From: Micromonospora carbonacea
Lineage (GTDB): Bacteria; Actinomycetota; Actinomycetes; Mycobacteriales; Micromonosporaceae
Length of the DNA stretch: 64,000 nucleotides
Reading direction: 5' to 3'
Assembly: GCF_014205165.1 (NCBI RefSeq)
Contig: NZ_JACHMZ010000001.1
Coordinates: 3,454,501-3,518,500 of the forward strand
The notes beneath the pieces were generated by a model. It saw only the letters and a program-made list of their open reading frames with translations, was not told where the DNA came from and did not search any database. Positions 1-8,540 of the stretch are shown piece after piece. The position numbers were made by a program, and so were the translations under genes. The number at the start of each line of letters is the position of its first letter. Position 1 is the first letter of the stretch.

Positions 1-2979
1 GGCGGCGGCGGTGACGCCGTCGTAGCCGCCGAGGACGCGTTCGATCTCGGCCGGCTCGATCCGGTTGCCCCGGACCTTGACCTGCGAGTCGGCGCGGCCC
101 AGCCACTCGATCGTGCCGTCGGTGTGCAGCCGCACCGTGTCGCCGGTGCGGTAGAGGCGCAGGCCGGTGGCCGGGTGGGTGAGGAAGACCTCGGCGGTGC
201 GGTCGGGGCGGTTGGCGTAGCCACGGGCCAGGCCGACGCCGGAGAGGTGGAGTTCGCCGGCGCCGCCGGGGGCGACCGGGTTCAGCTCGGCGTCGAGGAC
301 GTGCAGGTCCAGGTTGGGCAGCGGCTCGCCGAGCGGCAGGTACGACCCGACGGCGTCGACCCGGTGGGCGGACGCCCAGATCGTCGCCTCGGTGGGGCCG
401 TACAGGTTCCACAGGGCGCGGGAGGTGGCGTGCAGCCGCTCGGCGACGGCCGGCGCGAGGGCCTCGCCGCCGGAGAGGACGGTGAGCCCCGGGCCGGGCG
501 TCCAGCCGGTCTCCAGCAGCAGCCGCCACATGCTGGGGGTCGCCTGGGCGACGGTGACCTCGCCGATGAGGTCGGCCAGGCGGTGCGGGTCGCGGGCCAC
601 GGCCCGGGACGCGAGCGCGACCGTGCCGCCGACGGTCAGCGGCAGCAGCAGCTCCAGCAGGGAGATGTCGAAGGCGACGGTGGTGTGCGCGAGCATCACG
701 TCGGCGGCGGAGGAGCCGAGTCGCCCGCCGATGCCGGTGAGGAAGTTCGCCAGCGCGGCGTGCCCGATCTCCACGCCCTTCGGCTCGCCGGTGGAGCCGC
801 TGGTGAACAGCACGTAGGCGAGGTCCGCGCCGGTGACGGTGGGCGGCACGGCCAGCGCGGAGGCGTCCGGGCCGGGGATGGGCAGGACGGTCCCGACGGT
901 CTCGCCGAAGGCGCGGCTGGGCGCGTCGGCCAGGATCAGGTCGCACTGGGCGACCTCCACGTAGCGGCGCAGCCGCTCCACCGGGTAGTTGGGGTCCAGC
1001 GGCAGGAACGCGGCCCCGGCGCGCAGGATGCCCAGCATCGCGGGGACGAGGTCGGGGCCGCGCTCGGTGAGCAGGCCGACGACGCTGCCGGCCTCGATGC
1101 CCTGGTCGTACAGGTGGGCGGCGACGGCGTCGGCCCAGGCGTCCAGGGTGGCGTAGTCGATGCTGCGGTCGCCGGCGCGCACGGCGACGGCGTGCGGCCG
1201 GGCGGCCACGGTGGCCGCGACCAGGTCGAGCACGGTGGGGCCGGTCGACGTCGGCTCCGCCCCGGCGGCGTCGGACGCCACGTTGTCGACCGCGGCGCTG
1301 CCGGACGCCGCGGCCGGCGCGGGGGCGGCCGGCGCGGGGGTCGCTCCGGCGGCCGGTTCGGGGGCCGGCGACACCGGCGCGGCGGCGCGCGGCGCGGCCG
1401 GACCGGCCGCGCCGGGGAGCATCGCGCCGAGGGCGATGTCCTCGACCCGCTCGGCGAAGTCGAGGGCGTCGTCGGCGGCCATCGCGGTCTCGCGGACGAA
1501 CACGATCGGCGGCCCGTCGTGCAGGCAGAGCAGGGCGATCTCGGTGTCCGGGTCGGTGGCGGCCTCCTCGTCGGGGTCGCGCTCCAGCACCATGACGCGG
1601 GTGAAGGTCGGCCCGTCGGAGCCGGGCGGGCGGTACGCCAGCCCGAGGCGGACCTCCAGGTCGGTGGCGTACCCGTGGCGGGCGGCGGCCTCGTCGAGCC
1701 GGTCGGCGAGGGCCTCGGCGTCGGCGGCGTCGAACCGGACCGGCACGCGCGCGGCGGCGAGCCCGCAGGTCGCCTCGGCCAGCGCGCGGGCCGACGGCGG
1801 CGACCAGGCGAAGTCGAAGGTGGGGGCCTCCATGCGCTCGGCGAGCACGGCGAGGAACGCGCGGACGACGCTGACGGTCTCGGCCCGGGTCCGGGGCAGG
1901 TAGGCCAGCTCGTAGCGGCCGTAGTGCGCGGCGGCGGCGGAGAAGTCGGCGGCGGGCAGCGGCGCGGGACGCAGGTCGGCCAGGCGCGCCTTCCACCAGG
2001 GCTCGTGCCGGCGCAGCGGGGCCTGCGCCCCGGCGATCGCGGCGAGCCGCTCGGGCGGCGCGGCGGGCAGCGGCCGACCCGGGGCGATGCCGAGGCGCTG
2101 GGCGGCGGCCCGCGCGGACAGCGCGCTGCCGTCGACGGCCACGAAGTCGCTCAGCAGCAGGTCGGCGTCGGGGGCGGACAGCGTCAGGGCCGAGTCGGTG
2201 ACGGCCGTGGCGACGGTCTCGGGCAGCGGGTCCTCGCGGGGGATGCGGCGGACCTGGCGGGTGAAGACCGCGCCCTGGGCGGTGACGAGGGTCGGCACGC
2301 CGAGCGGGTTGGGGAAGGTGCCGTAGTCGAGGGCCTTGGAGATGCGTTCGGCCTCGGCGGCCGTGGTGCCGGCGTGGATGAGGCCACCGGCGGCGATGCG
2401 GTCGGACTGGAGGTAGAAGCGGCGCTCCCGCCCGCTGGTGTCGACGGGTTCGGGCAGCGTCCCCGCCGCGACGTGCGGGACGAGGTCGGCGAAGAGGGCG
2501 ATGCCGACCTCGGCCGTCTCGTAGGTCAGCGACAGGGCGGTGGAGTGGGTCCGGATCGGGAACCACCGTTCGAGCAGGACGGAGCCCGCGTCGACGCGTT
2601 CGGTCATCCGGTGCCACGTCGCGGCGTGCCGGGAGGCGCCCTCGTAGAGCGCCCAGGCGGCGACGTTGCTGCCGCCGTAGCGGGGCAGCGGGCCGTCGTG
2701 GAAGTTGACGGCGGCCACCCGGGGCAGCTCCAGCACGGCGCCGGGCAGGATGCGGAAGTTGACGATGCTGAACAGGTAGTCGACGGGGGTGTCGGTCAGG
2801 GCGGCGACGAGGTCGGCGCGCGGGTCGAGCACGGGCACGCCGTGCTCGGCCGCCCAGGCGGCGGCCGGATCGTCGGTGAAGACGCCCTCGACGCGTACGC
2901 CGGCCGCGACGAGCTGGTCGGCGCAGCGGGCGAGGACCCGGGTGCCGCCGATGAGGAAGCAGTTGACCACGGCAGTCAT
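1..2979 (-). CDS. Formyltransferase-NRPS loading protein (FT-adenylation), partial
   Basis: The 5' 993 codons of an NRPS are visible; the gene runs off the left edge. Residues 1-200 are a methionyl-tRNA-formyltransferase-like domain. N92, H94 (motif NFHDGPLPRYGG) and D130 have the same spacing as the catalytic Asn-His-Asp of E. coli Fmt. A linker with a condensation-like remnant (about 325-500) follows, then an adenylation domain with A3 (FTSGSTGEPKGV), A5 (NLYGPTEATIW), A7 (YRTGD) and A8 (RADSQVKVRGNRIEP). My hand alignment to GrsA reads D-I-L-Q-L-G-L-I-W, which I recall as a glycine code. Expected product: N-formylglycyl-carrier, a chain starter. The ATG overlaps the upstream Rieske stop as ATGA and has a GAGGG Shine-Dalgarno site. 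Carrier and later domains lie outside the window. Family is certain; the substrate is inference. Confidence 0.93.
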   Translation of the reverse strand, partial: MTAVVNCFLIGGTRVLARCADQLVAAGVRVEGVFTDDPAAAWAAEHGVPVLDPRADLVAALTDTPVDYLFSIVNFRILPGAVLELPRVAAVNFHDGPLPRYGGSNVAAWALYEGASRHAATWHRMTERVDAGSVLLERWFPIRTHSTALSLTYETAEVGIALFADLVPHVAAGTLPEPVDTSGRERRFYLQSDRIAAGGLIHAGTTAAEAERISKALDYGTFPNPLGVPTLVTAQGAVFTRQVRRIPREDPLPETVATAVTDSALTLSAPDADLLLSDFVAVDGSALSARAAAQRLGIAPGRPLPAAPPERLAAIAGAQAPLRRHEPWWKARLADLRPAPLPAADFSAAAAHYGRYELAYLPRTRAETVSVVRAFLAVLAERMEAPTFDFAWSPPSARALAEATCGLAAARVPVRFDAADAEALADRLDEAAARHGYATDLEVRLGLAYRPPGSDGPTFTRVMVLERDPDEEAATDPDTEIALLCLHDGPPIVFVRETAMAADDALDFAERVEDIALGAMLPGAAGPAAPRAAAPVSPAPEPAAGATPAPAAPAPAAASGSAAVDNVASDAAGAEPTSTGPTVLDLVAATVAARPHAVAVRAGDRSIDYATLDAWADAVAAHLYDQGIEAGSVVGLLTERGPDLVPAMLGILRAGAAFLPLDPNYPVERLRRYVEVAQCDLILADAPSRAFGETVGTVLPIPGPDASALAVPPTVTGADLAYVLFTSGSTGEPKGVEIGHAALANFLTGIGGRLGSSAADVMLAHTTVAFDISLLELLLPLTVGGTVALASRAVARDPHRLADLIGEVTVAQATPSMWRLLLETGWTPGPGLTVLSGGEALAPAVAERLHATSRALWNLYGPTEATIWASAHRVDAVGSYLPLGEPLPNLDLHVLDAELNPVAPGGAGELHLSGVGLARGYANRPDRTAEVFLTHPATGLRLYRTGDTVRLHTDGTIEWLGRADSQVKVRGNRIEPAEIERVLGGYDGVTAAA

Positions 2980-4136
2980 CCCTCGTTCTCGACGGGGTCA
3001 GCGGTCTCCCGGGCCACCCAGGCGTCGATCTGGGAGACGACCTCCTCGTCGAGGGAGAGCTGGCCGGGCGACCACAGCGGGTTGGACAGGCCGCGGTGGG
3101 TGCGCTCGCACAGCTCCCAGTCCTCGTAGTTGGCCTTGTCCCAGAGGGCGAAGACGGCCTCGTGCGAGAAGTCGCTCTTGGCCGTCTCGGCGGGGTGGAA
3201 CAGCCAGAAGTGCCGGACGATGCAGGTGCTGGGGCTCTCGGGCCAGACCCACTGCATCATCACGTAGTCGGCGGTGAAGCCGAAGAGCAGGTTCGGCAGG
3301 ATCGTGATCCAGTTGATCTTCTTGAGGTCGGCCTCGGGGACCAGCGGCATGGGGGCGCGCTGGCTGCGCCCGGTCATGGAGACCGAGTTGTAGCTGTCCC
3401 GGATGACCTGCCAGGCGCCGACGATGTCGCCCTTGAGCTCGTAGGTGCCCGCGTCGTCGAAGTCGGTGATCCGGTGCAGGTCCTTGTGGGCCGTCGGGAA
3501 GTGCAGGCTCTCGTTGACGTTGTGCGCCACGAGCTTCCAGTTGGAGGCGACCGGGTAGTCCTTGGCCTGCACGCACTTGAGGTCGGCCAGCTCGTAGACG
3601 CGGGCGAACTCGCCGAACTCGCCGAGGGAGGCGTCGAGGTCGGGGGCGTCCTCGGAGAAGGTGATGAAGACGACGCCGTACCGGACCTCGGTGCGCACCG
3701 GCAGCAGGCCGTTCTTCTCCTTGTCGAAGAAGTGGTCGAAGTAGGTGCCGTTGAGGCTCTTCAGCTTGCCGTTGCGGTCGTAGACCCAGCAGTGGTAGAT
3801 GCAGACGAGGCTCTGCCGCTTGCCGGCGGCCTCCTCCACGAGCCGGTAGCCGCGGTGCCGGCAGTAGTTGTGGTACGCCTGGATGCCGTCGTCGCCGTTG
3901 ATGATCAGCACCGAGCCGGTGCCGATGGTCAGGGTGACGTAGGACCCCTTCTCGGGGAACCGGGAGACGTGGTCCACCGGCAGCCACCGGCGGCCGTAGA
4001 TGCGTTCCATCTCCCGGCGGTACTGCTCCTCGCCGGTGTAGAACGCGTGGGACCGGCCACGGCCGCCGGTGTCGTAGTAGGCCCGCTGGTCGTCCTGTTG
4101 GCCGATGAGGTCGAACATGCTGGACGCGCGCGTCAT
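2976..4136 (-). CDS. Rieske [2Fe-2S] aromatic-ring-hydroxylating-type oxygenase
   Basis: A 386-residue oxygenase alpha-subunit-like protein. The Rieske cluster ligands are C92-x-H94 and C112-x2-H115. The mononuclear iron motif is NESLHFPTAH, giving H212 and H217 with Glu209 where naphthalene-dioxygenase-type enzymes have the bridging Asp; carnitine/betaine-type members also use Glu. Such enzymes hydroxylate, N-oxygenate, demethylate or cyclise using an external reductase, and no reductase gene is visible here. It starts at ATG with AAGGAG nine bases upstream and its stop overlaps the NRPS start, so the two are translationally coupled. This makes it a likely tailoring enzyme for the NRPS product. 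The substrate cannot be read from sequence. Confidence 0.93.
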   Translation of the reverse strand: MTRASSMFDLIGQQDDQRAYYDTGGRGRSHAFYTGEEQYRREMERIYGRRWLPVDHVSRFPEKGSYVTLTIGTGSVLIINGDDGIQAYHNYCRHRGYRLVEEAAGKRQSLVCIYHCWVYDRNGKLKSLNGTYFDHFFDKEKNGLLPVRTEVRYGVVFITFSEDAPDLDASLGEFGEFARVYELADLKCVQAKDYPVASNWKLVAHNVNESLHFPTAHKDLHRITDFDDAGTYELKGDIVGAWQVIRDSYNSVSMTGRSQRAPMPLVPEADLKKINWITILPNLLFGFTADYVMMQWVWPESPSTCIVRHFWLFHPAETAKSDFSHEAVFALWDKANYEDWELCERTHRGLSNPLWSPGQLSLDEEVVSQIDAWVARETADPVENEG

Positions 4137-4177
4137 CTGCTTGACTCCTTGAGGATGAAGTGCACCGAACGAGGGGC

Positions 4178-4195
4178 GGAGGGCCGCGGCCCTCC
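4178..4195 (-). terminator. Perfect GC palindrome between FAD gene and Rieske gene
   Basis: GGAGGGCC-GC-GGCCCTCC is a perfect 18-bp palindrome in the 98-bp gap downstream of the FAD oxidoreductase. It has no U-tract, so it is more likely an intra-operon attenuator or mRNA-stabilising hairpin than a full stop. Confidence 0.45.
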
Positions 4196-4234
4196 CCCGT
4201 CGTGCCGCGCTCGCCCGGCGCGGCCTCAGTCAGG

Positions 4235-5470
4235 TCAGGACGGTTCGTAGATGCGCTTGTGCTGGGGCACGCCGGCGTCGTCGTAGAGCCGGTCCAGGTT
4301 GTCCGGCGCGAAGATCTCGTAACCCTCCACCCCGCCGGCGATGATGCCGAGCATCTTGGTGGTCCACTCCTGGCTGCTGCTGATCGCGCCCAGCACCGTC
4401 TCCAGGTAGGGCGTCAGGGTGAGTTCGGCGACGCTCGTCGTGTAGTCGTAGACGGGGGCGGTCTCCTCGTCGCGCACCTTGACGTAGTCGGCGAGGGCGT
4501 CGTCCATGGTCCGCGCCCCCGACAGTCCCTCGTGGATGCGGTCGGCGAGCAGCTCGCCGTGCAGGAAGGCGTCGGTCATGCCCCAGCCGGTGATCGGGTC
4601 CTTGTGGTAGCCGGCGTCGCCGACGAGCGCCCAGCCCGGCCCGTGCGACTGGCGGTAGTAGTTGTCGGGGTAGCGCATCGGCCGCAGCGGCTCCTCGCGC
4701 CGGCCCTGGTCGCGCAGCTGCTGGGCCATCTCCGGCTCGACGTCGTCGAGGACCGCCAGGAAGCGGGCCTCGGGGTCCTGGCGGAACTCCTTGAGCTGCC
4801 GCCGGGTGCAGATGACGGCGACCATGTTCAGGTCGTCGTTGGTCGGCCAGGTGCCGTACCACTGCTCGTGGAAGCCGGTCTTGTGGTGCAGGCCCCAGTC
4901 CAGCCCGCTGTAGTAGGAGTAGTAGGTGAACCCGGCGGCGGGCCGCACGTTGTAGAGCTCCGCGCCGACCTTCCTGGCCACGGTGGAGTGGAACCCGTCG
5001 GCGCCCACGACGACGCTGGCCCGGAACTCCCGGTCCGGCCCGTCGCCCTCGCGACCGCGGATGCCGACCACCCGGCCGTCGGCGAAGACCAGGTCGGACA
5101 CGGTGAACTGCTCGAGAACCTCGACACCGGCGCGGCGGGCGGCGTTGACCAGGATCTCGTCGAGCACGATGCGCCGGGGGCAGTAGACCGCGTCGATCCC
5201 GTCGATGGGATCGGCGAAGCCCACCAGGGGGATGCCGTGGTTGGCGTAGTTCATCTTGCGGATGGCCGGGGTCTTCGCGTCGATCACCTCGTCGAGCAGG
5301 CCCCATGCCTGGAGGCGGGCGAGCCCGGACTGGTGGATGTAGTGGGTCGACACCGCGTCGCTCGGAAAGGAGGAGCGGTCGACCATCAGGACCCGGTGGC
5401 CGCGCCTGGCCAATAGCATTGCGACCGGCGAACCAGCGCAGCGCGCACCGACAACGATTACATCGAACAT
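4235..5470 (-). CDS. FAD-dependent oxidoreductase (group A monooxygenase / geranylgeranyl-reductase-like)
   Basis: A 411-residue single-component flavoprotein. The N-terminus is a Rossmann fold with the dinucleotide motif VVGARCAGSPVAMLLARRG (GxRxAGS variant, used by many halogenase- and hydroxylase-like flavoproteins) and an acidic residue ending beta2 (MVD). The second FAD motif, GDAGYHKDPITGWGM, lies near residue 290. No WxWxIP halogenase motif was found, so hydroxylation or oxidation is more likely than halogenation. It is the first gene of the minus-strand unit FAD-Rieske-NRPS, with a long noncoding region upstream. Substrate unknown; it probably tailors the same metabolite. Confidence 0.88.
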   Translation of the reverse strand: MFDVIVVGARCAGSPVAMLLARRGHRVLMVDRSSFPSDAVSTHYIHQSGLARLQAWGLLDEVIDAKTPAIRKMNYANHGIPLVGFADPIDGIDAVYCPRRIVLDEILVNAARRAGVEVLEQFTVSDLVFADGRVVGIRGREGDGPDREFRASVVVGADGFHSTVARKVGAELYNVRPAAGFTYYSYYSGLDWGLHHKTGFHEQWYGTWPTNDDLNMVAVICTRRQLKEFRQDPEARFLAVLDDVEPEMAQQLRDQGRREEPLRPMRYPDNYYRQSHGPGWALVGDAGYHKDPITGWGMTDAFLHGELLADRIHEGLSGARTMDDALADYVKVRDEETAPVYDYTTSVAELTLTPYLETVLGAISSSQEWTTKMLGIIAGGVEGYEIFAPDNLDRLYDDAGVPQHKRIYEPS

Positions 5471-5672
5471 GGGCTTGCTCCGATCAGTCGTCAGCCCGAG
5501 ATAAAGCAGCCGTCCAATGCGGGTGTGGGATGGCCAAGAGGCTAGTTACGGCGTTCCTGTCGGTCAATGGATAGGCAGGGCACCCGGTTGCCGCAGGCAC
5601 CTATCGGAAAGACCGCCGACGCAGTAAGCCCCTGCATGTTGACCATGAACCCCGACAAATACCCGGGCCACG

Positions 5673-5688
5673 TGTGACGTGTATCACA
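5673..5688. promoter_or_regulatory. CRP-type palindrome TGTGA-N6-TCACA
   Basis: TGTGACGTGTATCACA matches the consensus half-sites of CRP/FNR-family activators exactly, including the mycobacterial Crp Rv3676. It is centred about 210 bp upstream of the FAD-oxidoreductase start, in the lowest-GC part of the region. Binding by a Crp homologue is inference. Confidence 0.6.
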
Positions 5689-5719
5689 TCCATAAAGTTT
5701 CCTGAAAGCAAGCTGGGAA

Positions 5720-5737
5720 TGCCGCTGACCAGCGGCA
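5720..5737. promoter_or_regulatory. 18-bp palindrome, operator candidate
   Basis: TGCCGCTG-AC-CAGCGGCA has perfect 8-bp arms and lies 31 bp from the CRP-type site. It could be a repressor operator or a short hairpin. No regulator gene of the NRPS cluster is visible to pair with it. Confidence 0.4.
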
Positions 5738-6944
5738 ATCACTATCAGTAGTACGTAACAACACCGGAAACCGCAGCGCTGAGCTGGTGGACACCTCGCC
5801 TCATGCCGACGGAAGGGATCCTTGCCGGCGAAGACCGCAGGCGTGGGGATCAGCCCCATAAGGCGGCGAACGAGCCGAGATGGGGGCCAGTCCAGCCGTT
5901 CACACCGAAGGCTACATTCCGGTCATCACCACTCTGAGCTGCGGCGATGCGGCCAGCTTGGTTGATCGACGACAATTAACCGACGTGACGCCCGCCGGTC
6001 ACCGAGAGATCAGGTCGGTTTCCTCTGGCGATTTCTACAACATCATGTGGTTGCCTCGGAGAACATTTGCCCTGGATAACCACAGAGCGTCGAGGCGGAC
6101 CGATCGGCCTCGGCCCGTCCGGCCCGCCCCTGCCCCGCACCGTGGTTGCTCAGCCGCGCCGCCGGGCCGGCGGACCGAGCAGCCGAAGACCAGAATCGGG
6201 GCGGGATCGCATTTCGGCAGGCCGAATATGTAATGGGAAAAGGCACGCCGGCCGCCCGTTGGCAGATCCGAAGCCCGCCCGGATCGTTCGTTTCCGCCCC
6301 GCCGCCGCGAAAATGACGGAGGGATCGTCGTCCCCGGACGCGAAAACCCGTACGTTCGGCGGGGCCGGGCACCGGTGGACGATTGCCCGCGGAACTGTCC
6401 GTGGCACTCGCCGAATCACATTCGCCATTCAGTGGACGGGCAGGCGCGGCCAGCAGGCCCCACGACAACGCGCGGACGAATCGCCCCTTGCCTGCCGGGC
6501 GGCGACGGCGCACCCCGCGGCGGGCTCCACCGCGCAGCCGGGCGACGGCGGGCGCGGAGCCCGACACCCGGCGAACCGCCGCCCCAGCAGCCGCGATCCC
6601 CATGTCACTCCCGAGTGACACCGTCCGACCCCGGTCGGACGACCGCCATCGGCGCCCGGGAACGTGGGGCCGCAGTGCGCCGCGCGAATCCCACGGATGA
6701 CAATTTCGCGAGACGACTCTCCGGTATCCGACGCGGCGCGGCACCCCACCCCGGGCACGACCCGTTCGCCGACCTCGCACGCCGCGCCGCCGGGGAAACG
6801 GCCGGCAGCCTTCCACAGCTCACACACAGGATCGCAACGCGCCCGCAACACATCGAGACGAGACAATGAGATCGGGATCACGTTCCACCTGGCGGACATC
6901 GCGCGGGGTGCCCATAATCGGGCCGACCCGATGTGCTCCCGCGA

Positions 6945-7712
6945 TCAGCGGCGGCTGAGCAGGGAGGTGACCCGCATCCGTTCGCTGTGGATCCACACGT
7001 CGGAATACTCGATCGCGCGACCGTCGTCGAGGTAGGTGATCTGCTCCAGGTAGAGCAGGGGGAAGTGCTCCGGCACGCCGAGGGCCTCGGCGATGCGCCC
7101 GGTGGCCGCGGTCGCGGTGAACGTCCGCCGGCCGGTGGTGATCTTCAGCCCGTAGTCGTTCTCCAGCAGGCCGAACAGGGACCGGTCGGCCAGGTCCGCC
7201 CGTTCCAGACCGGGGGCCAGGTCGGTGCGGACATAGTTGACCAGCCACGCCACCGGCCCGCTGGCGGCGCAGCGCAGCCGCTCCAGCCGCAGCACGGACT
7301 GCCCGGGGTTCAGGTCGAGCAGCGTCGCCAGCGGCGGCGGAGCCGCCATCACCCGCTGGGTCACCACCTGGGTGGTGTACGAGACGCCCTGCCGGGCGAA
7401 GTCCTCGGACAGCGTGGTCAGCTTCTGGGCGATGGACGGCTCGATGGCGGTGGAGGTGACGAAGGTGCCCCTCCCCCGGACCTGCACGAGCAGGCCGTCG
7501 CGGATCAGCGTGGACAGGGCCCGGCGCAGGGTGCCCCGGGAGATGCCCAGGTCGGCGGCGAGCTCGGGCTCGCTGCGCAGCCGGTAGTGCGGCGGCCACT
7601 CGCCCGCCAGGATCCGGGCCCGGATCTGCTCCGACACCTGGGCGTGCAGGGGCGCCGGAGCGTCGCGGTCGAGCTGCTCGGTCGCCTCGTGCGGGCTGGA
7701 CTGGTCGGACAT
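6945..7712 (-). CDS. GntR/HutC-family transcriptional regulator
   Basis: 255 residues. A winged helix (about 25-90, with ISRGTLRRALSTL as the recognition region and VRGRGTFV as the wing) is followed by a UTRA effector domain (about 100-245, ending IEYSDVWIHSERMRV). This is the HutC subfamily, whose UTRA domains bind sugars or sugar phosphates. It is the last gene on the same strand as the pentose cassette, but a strong hairpin separates it from deoC, so it is probably expressed separately or by read-through. The palindrome just upstream of rbsK is its best candidate operator; that pairing is inference. Confidence 0.93.
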   Translation of the reverse strand: MSDQSSPHEATEQLDRDAPAPLHAQVSEQIRARILAGEWPPHYRLRSEPELAADLGISRGTLRRALSTLIRDGLLVQVRGRGTFVTSTAIEPSIAQKLTTLSEDFARQGVSYTTQVVTQRVMAAPPPLATLLDLNPGQSVLRLERLRCAASGPVAWLVNYVRTDLAPGLERADLADRSLFGLLENDYGLKITTGRRTFTATAATGRIAEALGVPEHFPLLYLEQITYLDDGRAIEYSDVWIHSERMRVTSLLSRR

Positions 7713-7734
7713 GGCGCCTTCCCGTGGGGGCCGC

Positions 7735-7780
7735 CGCCCCTCGACGTGGTGGCCGGTGCCGCCACCGGCGTCGAGGGGCG
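7735..7780 (-). terminator. Strong hairpin terminator after deoC
   Basis: Perfect 12-bp arms CGCCCCTCGACG / CGTCGAGGGGCG enclose a second GGTGG/CCACC stem. The hairpin begins nine bases beyond the deoC stop and ends upstream of the gntR start. It should terminate the sugar operon transcript, or partly attenuate it into gntR. Confidence 0.8.
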
Positions 7781-7788
7781 ACGGACGG

Positions 7789-8496
7789 TCAGTAGCTCGT
7801 GGTGTGCTCGTTGACTTCGTCGGTGACGATAGCCACCCCGGCGCTGGTGCCCAGCAGCACCGCCCCCGCCCGCAACAGGGACACGGCCTGCGCGAAGGAC
7901 TTGATGCCGCCCGAGGCCTTGACCCGAACCCCCTGCGGGGCGCGGGCGACCAGGTAGGCGACGCTGTCGGGGTTGGCGATCTCCACCGTGCCGCTGCTGG
8001 CGTTCTTCAGGTACGCGGCGCCGGCCTCGATGGACAGCTCGACGGCGGCCTCCCGCTCGGCCGGGGTGAGCAGCGGCAGCTCCAGCATGACCTTGATCGG
8101 CACGCCGGCCGCCCGGACGACGCCGGCGATGTCGTCGCGGAAGTCGTCGTAGCGGCCGCTCTTGAGCCAGCCGATCTGCACGCCGATGTCGATCTGCGTG
8201 GCCCCGGCCCGGACCAGGCTCTCCGCCTCGGCGGCCTTGCCGGCGCTGGTGGTCACGCCGACGGTGGGAAAGTCGAGCGCCGAGGCGACGCCCGCGTCGG
8301 TGCCGCGCAGCACCTCGGCCACCTCGGCGACCCAGGAGCCGGGCACCATGGCCGCGTCGAAGCCGTACCGGAGGGTCTCCTCGGCGTGCGCGACCATCCG
8401 GTCGCGGGTGACGCCGACGTCGATCAGCGTGTGTTGGATGTAGGGCGCCAGCGCCGCCGGGGTGATCTCGGCGTCGGGCAGGATGGCTGTGCTCAC
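7789..8496 (-). CDS. deoC: Deoxyribose-phosphate-aldolase family protein (divergent DeoC)
   Basis: 235 residues; a class I TIM-barrel aldolase. Conserved parts are the Schiff-base lysine region (AAYLKNASSGT), the second lysine (VRVKASGGI) and the acidic residue in TQIDIGVQIG. Canonical DeoC reads FIKTSTGF and KVIxETxLL where this one has YLKNASSGT and KVMLELPLL, so substrate preference may differ from 2-deoxyribose-5-phosphate. I chose the GTG at 8496 because GGAGAAG precedes it; the longer upstream frame has no ribosome-binding site. Last gene of the rbsK-C-B-A-D-deoC unit, giving it the final aldol-cleavage step. Confidence 0.85.
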   Translation of the reverse strand: MSTAILPDAEITPAALAPYIQHTLIDVGVTRDRMVAHAEETLRYGFDAAMVPGSWVAEVAEVLRGTDAGVASALDFPTVGVTTSAGKAAEAESLVRAGATQIDIGVQIGWLKSGRYDDFRDDIAGVVRAAGVPIKVMLELPLLTPAEREAAVELSIEAGAAYLKNASSGTVEIANPDSVAYLVARAPQGVRVKASGGIKSFAQAVSLLRAGAVLLGTSAGVAIVTDEVNEHTTSY

Positions 8497-8540
8497 GTTC
8501 TTCTCCAAGTCGGTGCGTCGTGGTGCGGGCGGATGCCGGG

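Larger units (their letters stand above)
5471..6944. other. 1.47-kb noncoding region upstream of the NRPS operon
   Basis: No open frame here has actinomycete codon bias or protein-like composition; the longest are Arg/Pro-rich shadows. The stretch 5500-6060 is visibly less GC-rich than its surroundings, as expected for promoter DNA. It holds a CRP-type site, an 18-bp palindrome and a spaced repeat pair TGTGGTT (6046-6052) / AACCACA (6078-6084). It should carry the promoter of the FAD-Rieske-NRPS unit (minus strand) and may encode an RNA, but I cannot demonstrate one. Confidence 0.6.

Noticed and set aside
124..3129. A plus-strand open frame of about 1000 codons
   Set aside because: It is the antisense shadow of the formyltransferase-NRPS gene. 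Composition is Gly/Arg/Val-rich without domain motifs, while the minus strand shows complete catalytic motifs.
4235..5470. Flavin-dependent halogenase
   Set aside because: The characteristic WxWxIP motif was not found, although the N-terminal FAD motif resembles halogenases.
5542..6899. Several 80-260-codon frames on both strands in the gap before the GntR gene
   Set aside because: No Shine-Dalgarno sites, Arg/Pro/Ser-rich composition, no third-position GC preference and no recognisable motif.
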